This document shows positions 33,207 through 47,657 of a stretch of DNA of 64,000 nucleotides, piece by piece. The stretch covers positions 27,099,789-27,163,788 of the forward strand of contig NC_037091.1 in assembly GCF_002994745.2 (NCBI RefSeq). Direction: 5' to 3'. The notes under the pieces were generated by a model, which had not been told where the DNA came from, searched no databases, and was given only the letters and a program-made list of their open reading frames with translations. This DNA comes from Rosa chinensis (Eukaryota; Streptophyta; Magnoliopsida; Rosales; Rosaceae). Position numbers and translations under genes: made by a program. How positions within the stretch are numbered: the stretch's first letter is position 1; each line of letters starts with the position of its first letter.

Positions 33207-35619
33207 GTTGTAGTGAGAAAAAAAAGAAGAAGGTTTTTAAGCCTTATCGTTTGACCTAGCCGGTCGACGTCCTAACGATGACTGATTTTTTTTAAATTTT
33301 GGATCTAAGACCTAAAATAATGTACTTGACACATCAGACGGAATTATTCTTAAGTGTACTATTCGATGATGGCCTTGCCCTCGGAAGGTAGTATCGAAAA
33401 AAAAAAAAAAAAGATTTTAAGCCCTAGTCAAATCGACATCTTAAGGTTCACTGATTTTTTCGAATTTTGGATCCCAAGCCTAAAATAATGTGCTTGGCAC
33501 ATCGGACGGAAGGATTCTCAAGTGTACGATTTAATGACGGCCTTACCCTTGGAAGGTTGTATAGAAAAAAAAAATAGGGTTATTAAGCCTTAGTCATTTG
33601 ACATTTTAACGATGACGGAATTTCCCGAATTTTGGATCCAGAGCCTAAAATAATGTACTTGGCACATCAGACGGAAGGATTCTCTAATGTATGATCTGAT
33701 GACGACCTTGTCCTTGGAAGGTTGTATACATAAAAAATAGAGTTATTAACCCTCAGTCGGTTGACCGACCCGATGACCATACTATCGATCACTGATTTTT
33801 CTAAATTTTTGACTGGAATCCTAAAAGATTGTACTTGGGATATCTGAGAGAAGGATTCTGAAGTGGAAATCCGATGACGACCTTTCCCTTGGAAGGCTGT
33901 ATAGGGAAAAAATGTGTTATTAAGCCCTAGTCGTTTGACCGACTGGATCAACATCCTATCGATGACGGATTTTTATAAATTTTTGACTGGAAGCCTAAAA
34001 TATTGTAGTTGGGACATCTGATGTAAGAATTCTCAATTGCACGATCTGATGACGACCTTGTCCTTGGAAGGTTGTATAGGGAAAAAATAAGGTTATTAAA
34101 CCCTAGTCGTTTGACCGACTCGATCGACATCCTATTGATGACGACTAAATTTTTGACTGGAATCCTAAAATATTGTACTTGGAACATTTGACGGAAGGAT
34201 TCTCAAGTGCACGATTTGATGACGACTTTGCCCTTGGAAGGTTGTATAGAAAAAAATAGGGTTCTTAACCCCTAGTCGTTTGGTCTAGCCGATGGACCTA
34301 CTATCGATAACGGATTTTGCTGAATTTTTGATTGAAATCCTAAAATATTGTAGTTGAGACATCTGACGGAAGGATTCTCAAGTGCACGATCTGATGACGG
34401 CCTTGCCCTTGGAAGGTTATATAGAAAAAAAATTGGGTTATTAACCCCTAGTCGTTTGACCGACCCGATGGACCTACTATCGATGACGGATTTTTCTTAA
34501 TTTTTGATTGAAATCCTAAAATGTTGTACTTGAGACATCTGACGGAAGGATTCTCAAGTTCATGATCCGATGATGACCTTGCCCTTTGAAGCTAACATCG
34601 AAAAAAAGGGTTTTTTAGCCTTAATCGTTTGCCGAGCCGATCGACATGCTAACGGTGATAGAATTTTTTAAATTTTGGAACCAAGCCTAAAATAATGTCC
34701 TTGGCACATCTGACGGAAAGATTCTCAAGTCTATGATCTGATGAAGGCCTTGTCCTTTGAAGCTTGCAGTGAAAAAAAAAATAGGGTTAATAACCCCTAA
34801 TCCTCTGACCTGGCTAATCGACATACTATCGATGACAGATTGTTTTCGAATTTTTGACTCGAAGTCTAAAATAATGTACTTGGTACATCTGACAGAAGGA
34901 CTCTCAAGTGTATAATCCAATGACGGCTTTGCCCTTTGAAGTTTGTAGTGAAAAAAAAAAAGGTTATCAAGCCTAAATCCTTTGACCAAGGCGATCGACA
35001 TCCTAAGGATGATAGATTTTTATCAATTTTGGACCTCGAGCCCAAAATGTTGTAATTGTCACATCTAACGGATAATTTTCCAAGAGTACGATCAGATGAC
35101 TCTCTTGCCCTTTGAAACTTGTAGTGAACAAAAATAGGGTTATTAAGACTTAATTGTTTGACCGAGCCGATCAACATCATAACGATGACTGCTTTTTCTG
35201 AATTTTCGGCGCGTAGCCTAAAATAATATACTTGCTGCATCTGACTGAAGGTTTATGAAGTGCATGATCCACTGACGTCCTTACCCTTTGAAGCTTATAG
35301 TGAACAAAAATAGTGTTTTTAAGCCTTAATCATTTGACTGAGTTGATCGACATCGTAACGATAACGGATTATTCCAAATTTTGGACCCGAAGCCTAAAAT
35401 AATGTACTTGGCACATCTGACGGAATGTTTCTCCAATGGATGATCCGATGACGCCCTTACCCTTTGAAGCTTGCATGGAAAAAAAAAAAAAGGTTTCTTT
35501 GGCTTAATCGTTTGACCGATCCGATCGACATGGTAACAATGACGAAATTTTTTGAATTTTGGAACCCAAGGCTAAAATAATGTACTTGGCACACCTGATG
35601 GAAGAATTCTCAGGTGTAC
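33207..35619. repeat. ~175-bp satellite array, block 3
   Basis: About 14 monomers. The 'ggattctcaag' anchor recurs near 33347, 33507, 33678, 33853, 34025, 34198, 34372, 34548, 34718, 34897, 35072, 35247, 35424 and 35604, a mean spacing of about 174 bp. Neighbouring monomers differ by many substitutions and small indels. Open frames through the array repeat the same translation and are not genes. Confidence 0.9.
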
Positions 35620-38134
35620 TATCACGCCCCTGATTTTTAACACAATAAAAATCGATATATAATTCCATAATTATACATGCGTGATCGTTCAGCCATCAAT
35701 ACAAATTACTTGGAAACTTTTTCCTTTTAAACTAAGTACATACTGATGCCATGAACCCTCAAAGTTAATATACACTCACTCCACAGAGTTATATATTACA
35801 CAAGCTTACGAATTAAATTGTCACAACAACAAAATAAAACGTAAATGCTCCTCACAGCTCACTAAAAGCGGAAGTCTTAATAACTGTAAAGTCACAAAAT
35901 TGACTTCCTACCGAAAAGCTGCTAGCACGCTACCTCAGATTCAACCATGATTTCCCTGACCTGCAGGATTAACCCCTACACCGTTTGAATGGTGCACCTG
36001 ATTGCCACACAACAAACCTGGTAAGCTTTTGCAAGCTCGTATGAGTAACTCAAAAACGACTCACACAAATCACGAGATAACCTCACACGATTCACTCAAG
36101 AAACAACTCACACAAATCACGAGATAAACTCACACGAATCACGTTTCAATCAAGAAACAAAGCACGAGATAAACTCACACGATTCACGTTTCAACCAAGA
36201 AACAAAGCACGAGATAAACTCACACGATTCACGTTTTAACCAAGAAACAAAGCACGAGATAAACTCACACGATTCACGTTTCAATCAAGAAACAAAGCAC
36301 GACGGACAGACTAGAGCTCTAACTGATCGTATCCACTAACCCAGCCAAAGGCGTGAATTTTCGATTTTCCCACCCACAATCACATTTCGTGATCCACGAT
36401 CCTCAACTCGTAAGTCTTTGGATCCACGGTATAAATACCAAGACATTAAAGGGTCGCACTAGACCCAAAATGTTACACGAATCTAAAATAAAAGATTCCC
36501 CGTAATTGATCCCTATCAATTACTCCCGGTACAAGACCAACATTTAAATAAACCACCTGCGAACTAAATGTTCCACAATACACAACACTTTTCAAAACAA
36601 TAGAAATCAACCATTTCACAAAATATTGTTTCACGAAAAGTCACACCCAAAACAATAAAATGAACGCACCCATAATCATTGTTTTATCACACAAATCGCC
36701 TACACATATATATTTCACGTAAATATATATACACGCAGACATTCACTCAGAAATGCTACTAATACCAACTATAGTTTGCAATTAACTAAATAACTATCAA
36801 AACGATAAGGTAAACCCGTTCGTAAATGAACATTATGAGATTACTCGAGATTACTCACCTCGAAATTCCTGCTGCGTCTTCACACCACTAGACTACTTAC
36901 AGTACGCACTATGTCAAGCACCTAAGGAAAGTACAGCTTGATTAAGTCAATGAAACACAAGGAATAATGTTCGAAACCCTAAATTTAACTAAAATTCCCA
37001 AAGTGACGCCAATCGAGGTGGAACCACATCCGAGATCTCCCAAAGTCTCCGGAATACTTCCACGTTTGATATGTCCAAACCACAAGTCGATCGGACTCTC
37101 GAATCCTCACGGATCAAATAAATCGAACGGCATGAAATCGTAAAAATCATAACAAATTCATACGAACTCCAAAAATTGCGTATTATATATCGAAACGCTA
37201 GTATCGACGAGTAGAAGATATATAATACCAGAAACAGTCCCTTAAACGGCCGGAACGCCGCCAGAACACCACCACAGGCGGTGGTACACTGCTGCCGGCC
37301 AAAACTCACTATTTCACGGAACTCCCAACATCAAAGATTTTCATTTCAGCATGCCTAACCCTTTTCATAACTAGCCTTAAGTCAGAATCTAAGCAAAAAA
37401 AGGTCGAAAACTACCTCACAAACCGTGAATCACTGTTCAATCCGAGTTGAACCAAGTTTCACATGAATCGATCACCACAGATTGATCTAGGAGGCTGCTG
37501 CGAACTCCACAAGCCTGTTTTGAAGCCCCGCCGTCGTCAGAGATCGGAGAACCGATCGGGTTCGATTTCCTCAAACTTCGCTGCTTTGCTGCGCCGCACA
37601 TGGTGAGTATCGCAGCTAGAGGCTGCCACAGAGACGACTGGAGCAAGGAGGTGAGTCGATCTGGAAAGTTTCACCGGTAGAGGTCGCCGGAGCTGTGTGT
37701 TTCTGCCGGGTCGGAAAACCAGGTCCGGGTCGGGTCTGACGCAAAGAAGAGAGAGAACGGAGAGTTTGATTTCCGGAAAAAGAGACTCAAATGGAAATAG
37801 TAAATTTCCCGAAAGGGAAACTTCTATTTATAGTGGTTTCCAAAAATATCGAAAACTTCAGCAGACCATAACTTTCACATACAAACTCTGATTTTCGCGT
37901 TCTACATGTCCACGAACTCGTATCAACGCGCACTACAACTTTTTTGAAGGAAGTTTTCGGAGAATCACTACGTTTCAAAATTCAACCTTGAACCCCCCCT
38001 AAATCCACACTTTTCGAATAAAAATTCGTCCGAAACACTTCCGCTTCGTCCACGAGCCACGAAACCGTCTAATAACCAAAAATCAGATTCCTGAAAATCC
38101 TCGGAAAATAAATACTAATTTCTGGGGCATCACA
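35620..38134 (-). mobile_element. Solo LTR of a large Ty3-type retrotransposon, 2515 bp, minus orientation
   Basis: On the minus strand it starts TGTGATGCCCCAGAAATTAG and ends with GGGGCGTGATA. The 5-bp duplication TGTAC flanks it (35615-35619 and 38135-38139), and the satellite sequence across the site is restored when it is removed. It shares with the 30741 LTR the 'GTTGTAG.GCGCGT' and 'GTATG.GAAAGTTATG' region. Ending in TA rather than CA is a small departure from the usual TG...CA. No interior coding region is present. Confidence 0.75.
36073..36302. repeat. 45-bp minisatellite inside the 2515-bp LTR
   Basis: The unit beginning cgagataaactcacacgatt recurs at 36073, 36120, 36165, 36210 and 36255, spacing 45-47 bp. 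The middle copies are almost identical. Confidence 0.9.
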
Positions 38135-40825
38135 TGTACGATGATGACGGCATTGCCCTTTGAAGCTTGCAGTGAAAATAAATAAATAGGGTTATTACCT
38201 CCTAATCCTCTAATGGGGCCGATCGACATCCTATCGATGACGGATTTTTCTGAAGTTTTTACCCGAAGCCTAAATAATGTGCTTGATATATCTGACGGAA
38301 AGATTCTCAAGTGTATGATCTGATGAAGGCCTTGCCCTTTGAAGTTTTTAGTGAAAAAAAATAGGGTTATTAACCCCTAATCCCCTGACCAGGCCGATCG
38401 ACATACTATTGACGACGAATTTTTATAAATTTTTGACTGGAATCCAAAAATATTGTACTTGAGACATCTAATAGAATGATTCTCAAGTGTACGATCCGAT
38501 GACGACCTTGCCCTTGGAAGGTTGTATAGATAAAAAATAGGGTTATTAACCCCTATTCGTTTGACCGAGCCGATCGACCTACTATCGATAACGGATTTTC
38601 CCAAATTTTTGACCCGATGCCGAAAATATTATACTTGGGACATCTGACGGAAGGATTCTGAAGTGGACGATCCGATGACGACTTGCCCTTGGAAGGTTGT
38701 ATAGGAAAAAATTGGGTTACTAACCCCTTGTTGTTTGACCTAGCTGATCAACATCCATTGGGTGATGGATTTTACCGAATTTTTGACTAGAATTCTAAAA
38801 TATTGTACTTGAGACATGTGACGGAAGAATTCTCAAGAGGACAGTCCGATGATGACCTTTCCCTTGGAAGGTTGTATAGGGAAAAAATTGGGTTATTAAC
38901 CCCTAGTCGTTTGACCTAGCTGATCGACATCCTATGGATGATGGATTTTGCCGAATTTTTGACTAGAATTCTAAAATATTGTACTTGAGACATCTGACGG
39001 AATGATTCTCAAGTGGACAATCCGATGACGACCTTGCCCTTGGAATGTTATCTAGCAAAATTTAGGGTTATTAAGCCTTAGTCGTTTGACCTAATCGATG
39101 GACATACTATCGATGATGGAATTTTTTGAATTTTTGACTAGAATCCTAAAATATTGTACTTGAGACATCTGACGGAAGGATTCTCAAGTTGATGATCCGA
39201 TGACGACCTTACCCTTGGGAATGTTGTCTAGCAAAATTTAGGGTTATTAAGCCTTAATCGTTTGATCTAATCGATGGACATACTATCGATGATGGAATTT
39301 TCGACTAGAATCCTAAAATATTATAGTTGGGACATCTGACGGAATGATTCTCAAGTGCACGATCCAATGAAAACCTTGCCCTTTGAAGGTTGTATAGGGA
39401 AAAAATTGGGTTATTAAACCCTGTTGTTTGACTGACCTGATCGACATCCTATCGATGACGGATTTTCCTAAAATTTTGATTGAAAGCCTAAAATATTGTA
39501 TTTGGGACATGTGACGTAAGGATTCTCAAGTGTACGATCCGATAACGACCTTGCCCTTGGAAGGTTGTATAGACAAAAAAATATGGTTATTAAACCCTAG
39601 TCATTTGACAGAGTCGATCGACCTACTATCGATGACGGATTTTGCCAAATTTTTTACCCGATGCCCAAAATATTGTTCTTGAGATGTATGATGGAAGGAT
39701 TATGAAGTGGATGATCGATGACGACCTTGCCCTTGGAAGGTTGTATAGGGAAAAAAATAGGGTTATTAACCCCTAGTCGTTTGACCTACCCGATCAACAT
39801 CCGTTAGGTGATGGATTTTGCCAAATTTTTGACTGGAATCCTTAAATATTGTACTTGAGCTATCTGAAGCAAGGATTCTCAAGTAGATGATCTAATGACG
39901 ACCTTGCCCTTGGAAGGTTGTCTTGCAAAATTTAGGGTTATTAAGCCTTGGTCATTTGACCTAGCCAATGTACATACTATTGATCACGGAATTTTCTGAA
40001 TTTTTGACTGGAATCCTAAAATATTGTACTTGGGACATCTGATGGAACGATTCTCAGGTGTACGATCCGATGACGACCTTGCCCTTTGAAGGTTGTATAG
40101 ATAAAAAATAGGGTTATTAACCCCTATTCGTTTGACTGAGCCGATCAACCTACTATTGATGACGGATTTTGCCAAATTTTTGACCCAATGCCCAAAATAT
40201 TGTACTTGGGACATCTGACAGAAGGATTCTCAAGTGGACGATTTGATGACGACCTTGCCCTTTGAAGGTTGTATAGGGAAAAAAAATAGGGTTATTAAAC
40301 CCTAGTCGTATGACCTAGCCGATCGACATCCCATCGATGACTGATTTTTCTGAATTTTTTAATCGAAGCCTAAAATAATATACTTGCCACATCTAACGAA
40401 AGGATTCTCAAGTGTACAATCTGATGACTGCCTTGCCCTTGGAAGGTGCTATAGAGAAAAAATAGGGTTATTAAGCCTTAGTCATTTGACCGAGCCGATC
40501 GACATACTATCGACGACTGATTTTGCCAAATTTTGGACTCGAAGCCTAAAAGAATATACTTGCCACATCTGACGGAAGGATTCTCAAGTGTACAATCTGA
40601 TGACGTCCTTGCCCTTGGAAGGTTGTAAAGACAAAAAATTGGGTTATTAAACCTTAGTTGTTTTACTGAGCCGATTGACATACTATCGACGATGGATTTT
40701 GCCAAATTTTGAACTCGAAGCAAAAAAAAATGTACTTGGCACATCTGACAGAAGGATTCTCAAGTGTAGTACAATTACGCCCTTGCCCTTTGAATCTTGT
40801 AGTAAAAAAAATAGGGTTATTAACC
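38135..40825. repeat. ~175-bp satellite array, block 4
   Basis: About 15 monomers, spacing mostly 174-176 bp (for example anchors at 38481, 38657, 38831, 39007, 39182) with one 167-bp step. The monomers use more 'ttgcccttggaaggttgta' in place of 'ttgccctttgaagcttgt', as in block 3, so sub-families seem regional. It is cut by the composite retroelement after TAACC. Confidence 0.9.
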
Positions 40826-42840
40826 TGATGCGGCTAAAAGCAAGCGCATAATTTAACCCTGAAATGTCATTAGTAGTAAAAGTAAGTAGGGATCGTTCTA
40901 TTCCGGGGATTGAGGGTACACCTGTCATTGTCAAACAATTAAACAATTAAAATTAAAACAAAGTATAATATTCACAAAGATATTCACAAGTATAAACATT
41001 ATTTACGAAAAGGGGGGATTTTGTTTTTGGTTTTTCGAAAATAAAACTAAGTTAACAAAACAATTAAAATGCAAAAACATAAAAATACGAATGGAATGAG
41101 AGAACAAAGATCAAAAACCAAAACATATGATTAAAATTGACTCAAACCCTAATATTGTTCATCTAAGTCATGAGAAAGGAGTTGATCATGTGAAACATTC
41201 GAAAGCAAATGAATTCCCATTTTTTACTTTTCAATGCTAATTAACCTAAGCAAAAGCACCTAGATTAATCCTATCAAACATGCAATCAAACCCTAGAAAG
41301 CTAGTCAATCATGTCATGTTTAACGCATTACACATAGAGAAAGGCTATCAACTCAAGTGTACAACTTAGTATGGAAAAGTCCACCTAATTGCAATCCTCA
41401 TTAATTAAATTCGATCTTTGTACAAAACCTTTACTACTTTGATTCAAGTTTACACAAAACGAAAAGTCTATTTCATGTTCTTAAACCTAGCACCAATTAT
41501 ATTGAAACCCTAAGTGTTTGCAACCACATAAGATTAAAATACAAAAGTTATCTATAACGCAAATTTAATTAAACAAACCCACATAAGCAACTCTCGAATC
41601 ACAATAATATGAATCTGAAAATTCTCAATTAATCATAAAAATTTCAGAAATTAATATTTGTTCAAACACATATGTCAACTAGTTCATAACCAACGAAATT
41701 CAAAGCAAAGGTTACAAAGGAGAATCGGATTACACCGTGAGATGGGGATGGTGATGAACGATTGATGTGGTGGTCTCTTGAATCTCGAAAGCAAGCTTCA
41801 AGGTTGGAGATGGATGATGGATGCTCACGGCTATGCTTCTTCTCCCTTGGCCTTGCTTGAACTCGTGGAGATGACTAGAGGATGGAGAAACTCACGGCTA
41901 TGCTAAGAAGATTTTCTGATTTTTTTCTAAAGTGTAAATTGTATGGGGGAAAGGAACCCTTCTCAACGTCAAAGAGGTGGGTATATATAGGAGCACGGCT
42001 AGGGTTCACAAAGCAATAAGAATTTTCCACATAGCTTCAACCAATGATAATTCGCCAAGTAAGCTTGTGATGTGGTCCAACCAATCATAGAATGCCAAGT
42101 AAGCCTTGTGATGTGTTCCAACCAATCATAATTCTCTAAAATACCTCTCTAATATTTAATTGCCGAATTTCCTTGAAATTATTCTGATTTTCTTCATGAA
42201 TTTCGGCCAACATTCCTTTAGGGAATTTAGGGATGAATCTGGACGCCTTTTGAGCTTTTCCTTGGTGCACACATATTTTCCTTCCATAAATATTTCCCTT
42301 GAATCTCTCTTGGCATCATCTCCTTGATTATTTCTGATTTTCACGTTGGCAATCACACCAAATTATTCCTCCAACAATATTTCTTTCCATAAAAGTCTCC
42401 CAAGAAAATCTCTCCTTGAAATCCTCAATCAATCATCTTTAATTCCCACGTTGTCACCTTGTTTTTCCTTAAGTATTACACGGCAAATTTAATCCCCAAG
42501 GAAAATATATTTTCCTTTTTTTAAAAAACTCTTCCTTGATTCTCTCTTTGCCATGTCATCTTCATGAAGCTTCTCGTTCCATTTATGAACTCAATTCAGC
42601 TTATTTATTCCAAAAACCTGAAAATAGAAGCTTTCTAAAATAAGAAATGGAAACTTTCTTAAACTAAAATGGAAACTTTCTAAAAATGGAAAATAGAAAC
42701 TACAAAACGGAAACTTTCTACAATTAGGAACTTTCCCATTCGAAGAATGGAAACTTTCCTAAATAGAGTTTTATTAAGGAAATAACGCAGAAAATATAGG
42801 GAAATAACAGTTAAAATGTCGCATTAAAATGCTCCTATCA
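40826..42840 (-). repeat. LTR copy 1 (outer 3' LTR in element orientation)
   Basis: 2015 bp. On the plus strand it begins TGATGCGGCTAAAAGC and ends GCTCCTATCA. A TATA-like CTATATATAC (minus strand) lies at 41981-41990, about 850 nt into the LTR. Confidence 0.92.
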
Positions 42841-45642
42841 AATTCCCCCACACTTAGCTTTTGCTAGTCCCTTAGCAAAATCTCACAAAGACTCAACTAA
42901 GACTCAACGAAAATTTAAAGACTCTACACAAACAATGACTCTATTGCCCTTCAACTTTTTGTCTCAGCAATCTCTTACTTTGATAACACCAAGATTAGCA
43001 CTCAACCAAGAATCAATGTTTAAGCATTCGAGAGTTAATTGAAACACATAATCTTCACTTACACAAGTAGGACTTGGTTGTAACAATGGTGATGGGTTCT
43101 GTAAAGCATGTTTCAGACAAGTATGATACAAATCCTCACAAGGCATATCACTCTTTCTTCTCTCAGAATTCAAGGCAATGCTTAAAAGCTTATAATCACT
43201 CAATTATATGTGAGAGAAAATATTTTGAGGCAATCAAATAGCTCACATATATAAGAAACGAAAAGCACTTTGTGAATATAATTTTTTTTTTTTTTTTTTT
43301 CAAAAGATCTCATGAAAGATACCAACTACTTGCACGGATGGACCCAAGCCATATGTTCAACTCTTGTAACTCATCTCCACATCAAAGGCTGTCCCATCTT
43401 AAGGATCAAGAAGGTCTTCTCAAAGGTTGTAATGGGGCTAAGGCTCAAGGTTTTAAGAAATGAAAGGTAAGGAATTTAACAAAGTGTCCTAAAAACCTAG
43501 CAGAGCTCATGTAGATGTAGAGACTTCTAGAAATCCACCAAGGCATAGCAAAACGTCATGTCCTTCCTAGGGGTAAAATAAAAGGCCTAATGTCTTCATT
43601 TTAAACTTCCCTTGAACTAGTGAACTGGACAAAGACCAAATTTTCTGCAGTGGGCCTTCAATTCAAAACAAACTCTAAATCCACATAGTATGGGGGACTA
43701 AAATCCATAAACATTTTTTTCTTCCCTTTCTTTCTTTAATTTTTTTTCTTTTCATTCTTTTTTTTTTTTTTTCATGGACAAGTCTACCCCCACACTTGAA
43801 CTTTCACCACTTCTCAATTTTCATCCTTAACTCCAAACCCATGTAGTATGTCTCAAAAGATAGCTCCACTAAGTTTTTAGAACAAAGGGTAGGGTTGTAA
43901 CTATACTAAGCTTCATGGTTAAGGATTTTAAGGGTGATGAACGAAAAGACTTAATGTAGGCTCAAAGGGGCTTATCTAGGGGGGTCCTACGACGGGCACA
44001 ATTAAGGACACAGGTTTATTTGGCAATGGTGGTAATTCCTAGGGTGCCTCTATCCTTTCCAGAATCAGGGCCATGTATTGATATAACGTTTCAACAAGCA
44101 CAAGAGTGAATTCTAGCATTCTCTAGTCCATCAAACTTAATCTATGGCAAGTAGTCAATCAAGATGAAAGAATAATGAGATCATCAAAACATCGCCAAGA
44201 AAATAAGAATATATATTTTCGATTCACTCCAAGAAAAAGGAACATGGGCTCAATTATCTCACATGGGTTTATATGAATCAAAACTCATCTTAACATGCTC
44301 ATATTCTGTACCAAAGTCACGAAATCCATATCCACTACACATGCATACATTTTTCATATATCTCAATTAACCAAAGAATACCATTTTAAAATCATCTCAA
44401 TCTTGTGATCCTCTTTTAGCCATAATTTCAGAGATTTAAGCTCGTCCTAGACAGTTGAAAGGCATCCTATGACTCAAAAACAAAAACAAAAGCAACGAAA
44501 ATTTTTAAATTTTTGACATTTTTCACTTTTTTTTGTATTTTTCAATATATGACTCAAGATAAAAGTGTAAATCCCTTCCCCCACACTTAAATATTGCATT
44601 GTCCTCAATGTAATCAATTATAATCATGCAATGAAACAAATAAGCATAGATAGAAGGCATTTACGAAAACAAATCCTAAAACAAAAGAGAAAAAAAATAA
44701 AAAGAAATAGGGAGAGAGAAAGCAAATCTGTGTTGTTGACTCCTTCACAGCTGCTTCTGAATTGGGTTGCCTCCCAAGCAGCGCTTGAGTTTAACGTCTT
44801 TCAGCCAGACGGTACCTCCATTAAATAAAGTTAGTGACTATAATTAACAAAGAAATACAAAATATACAAATAAGTAACTAAGGAATACAAACTACAAGTA
44901 TAATTAGCAAGTATTTTGTACATAACACACAAGTTAAGAACACAAGTGAGTAAAAAAAAAAAACACGAAAAATATTTACACAAGTGTTTTTTTTTTCCCT
45001 TAGTGTATCACAACATTTTGTTTTGTTATAAATATTGTCGATATCGAATTAAATTCCAAGCGGTAAATCAAGTGGACATGCGGCCCAAGTATAGTCGCCT
45101 AGACACAAATTCCCTTTCAAATCCTTTGGGCAACCTTACTGAAATGGCCAGGTAGGGGAGGACGAACACGAGAGGAAAAATCCATTTTGGCATGAGCTAC
45201 TCCCACATAGTGGTTTAGGCCCATTTGCAAGCACTTCTGGATTCAAAAACCCGTCATGAACGTTGTCCCCTTCCTAGACACCATTCCACATAGGCTATAC
45301 TTACTAAGATGAAAAAGTTCATAAGTGTGAAGACAGTTCAACAAGTGTTAATAAAGGCCGCCCTCAACCTTAAGGGACCTGAACTAGGTACCAATAAGGG
45401 GTTTAGGCCAATATTAACAAAAGAGACTTCACCTATTCCTCTCAATTTACAACTTACAAATAAAATTCGTGTTCAACAATATAAAAAACAACCTAAGTAA
45501 TTAATTAACTAATTAACTAACAATTAAGAGAATTACAAACAATTAACAAGAGATTTTTTTTTTTTCGATCACAAAATAAACAAAACAATTATTCACATAT
45601 TTAACAAGTGATTTTTCAATCCCCGGCAACGGCGCCAAAAAT
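42841..45642 (-). mobile_element. Noncoding interior, copy 1
   Basis: 2802 bp, with no reverse transcriptase, integrase, protease or gag motif in any frame. GTGTGGGGG (minus strand) occurs beside the LTR (42843-42856), near 43786 and near 44580. It contains T/A homopolymers at 43281-43300, 43759-43772 and 44950-44961. The primer binding site lies at the high-coordinate end. Confidence 0.9.
45620..45637 (-). other. Primer binding site (tRNA-Asp type), copy 1
   Basis: On the minus strand this reads TGGCGCCGTTGCCGGGGA, complementary to the 3' end of plant tRNA-Asp including CCA. It lies 5 nt from the end of the LTR at 45643. Confidence 0.88.
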
Positions 45643-47657
45643 TGATGCGGCTAAAAGCAAGCGCATAATTTAACCCTGAAATGTCATTAGTAGTAAAAGT
45701 AAGTAGGGATCGTTCTATTCCGGGGATTGAGGGTACACCTGTCATTGTCAAACAATTAAACAATTAAAATTAAAACAAAGTATAATATTCACAAAGATAT
45801 TCACAAGTATAAACATTATTTACGAAAAGGGGGGATTTTGTTTTTGGTTTTTCGAAAATAAAACTAAGTTAACAAAACAATTAAAATGCAAAAACATAAA
45901 AATACGAATGGAATGAGAGAACAAAGATCAAAAACCAAAACATATGATTAAAATTGACTCAAACCCTAATATTGTTCATCTAAGTCATGAGAAAGGAGTT
46001 GATCATGTGAAACATTCGAAAGCAAATGAATTCCCATTTTTTACTTTTCAATGCTAATTAACCTAAGCAAAAGCACCTAGATTAATCCTATCAAACATGC
46101 AATCAAACCCTAGAAAGCTAGTCAATCATGTCATGTTTAACGCATTACACATAGAGAAAGGCTATCAACTCAAGTGTACAACTTAGTATGGAAAAGTCCA
46201 CCTAATTGCAATCCTCATTAATTAAATTCGATCTTTGTACAAAACCTTTACTACTTTGATTCAAGTTTACACAAAACGAAAAGTCTATTTCATGTTCTTA
46301 AACCTAGCACCAATTATATTGAAACCCTAAGTGTTTGCAACCACATAAGATTAAAATACAAAAGTTATCTATAACGCAAATTTAATTAAACAAACCCACA
46401 TAAGCAACTCTCGAATCACAATAATATGAATCTGAAAATTCTCAATTAATCATAAAAATTTCAGAAATTAATATTTGTTCAAACACATATGTCAACTAGT
46501 TCATAACCAACGAAATTCAAAGCAAAGGTTACAAAGGAGAATCGGATTACACCGTGAGATGGGGATGGTGATGAACGATTGATGTGGTGGTCTCTTGAAT
46601 CTCGAAAGCAAGCTTCAAGGTTGGAGATGGATGATGGATGCTCACGGCTATGCTTCTTCTCCCTTGGCCTTGCTTGAACTCGTGGAGATGACTAGAGGAT
46701 GGAGAAACTCACGGCTATGCTAAGAAGATTTTCTGATTTTTTTCTAAAGTGTAAATTGTATGGGGGAAAGGAACCCTTCTCAACGTCAAAGAGGTGGGTA
46801 TATATAGGAGCACGGCTAGGGTTCACAAAGCAATAAGAATTTTCCACATAGCTTCAACCAATGATAATTCGCCAAGTAAGCTTGTGATGTGGTCCAACCA
46901 ATCATAGAATGCCAAGTAAGCCTTGTGATGTGTTCCAACCAATCATAATTCTCTAAAATACCTCTCTAATATTTAATTGCCGAATTTCCTTGAAATTATT
47001 CTGATTTTCTTCATGAATTTCGGCCAACATTCCTTTAGGGAATTTAGGGATGAATCTGGACGCCTTTTGAGCTTTTCCTTGGTGCACACATATTTTCCTT
47101 CCATAAATATTTCCCTTGAATCTCTCTTGGCATCATCTCCTTGATTATTTCTGATTTTCACGTTGGCAATCACACCAAATTATTCCTCCAACAATATTTC
47201 TTTCCATAAAAGTCTCCCAAGAAAATCTCTCCTTGAAATCCTCAATCAATCATCTTTAATTCCCACGTTGTCACCTTGTTTTTCCTTAAGTATTACACGG
47301 CAAATTTAATCCCCAAGGAAAATATATTTTCCTTTTTTTAAAAAACTCTTCCTTGATTCTCTCTTTGCCATGTCATCTTCATGAAGCTTCTCGTTCCATT
47401 TATGAACTCAATTCAGCTTATTTATTCCAAAAACCTGAAAATAGAAGCTTTCTAAAATAAGAAATGGAAACTTTCTTAAACTAAAATGGAAACTTTCTAA
47501 AAATGGAAAATAGAAACTACAAAACGGAAACTTTCTACAATTAGGAACTTTCCCATTCGAAGAATGGAAACTTTCCTAAATAGAGTTTTATTAAGGAAAT
47601 AACGCAGAAAATATAGGGAAATAACAGTTAAAATGTCGCATTAAAATGCTCCTATCA
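45643..47657 (-). repeat. LTR copy 2
   Basis: 2015 bp, no difference from LTR copy 1 seen by eye. It is shared between interiors 1 and 2. Confidence 0.92.

Noticed and set aside
36073..36302. 45-bp repeats considered as a CRISPR-like array
   Set aside because: Head-to-tail units with no unique spacers, inside an LTR of a plant genome: a minisatellite.
33667..40946. Many similar 60-120-codon frames (for example with 'NNPIF..YNLPRARSSSDRTLEN')
   Set aside because: They are the same satellite monomer translated repeatedly, broken by indels, with no start or stop conservation.
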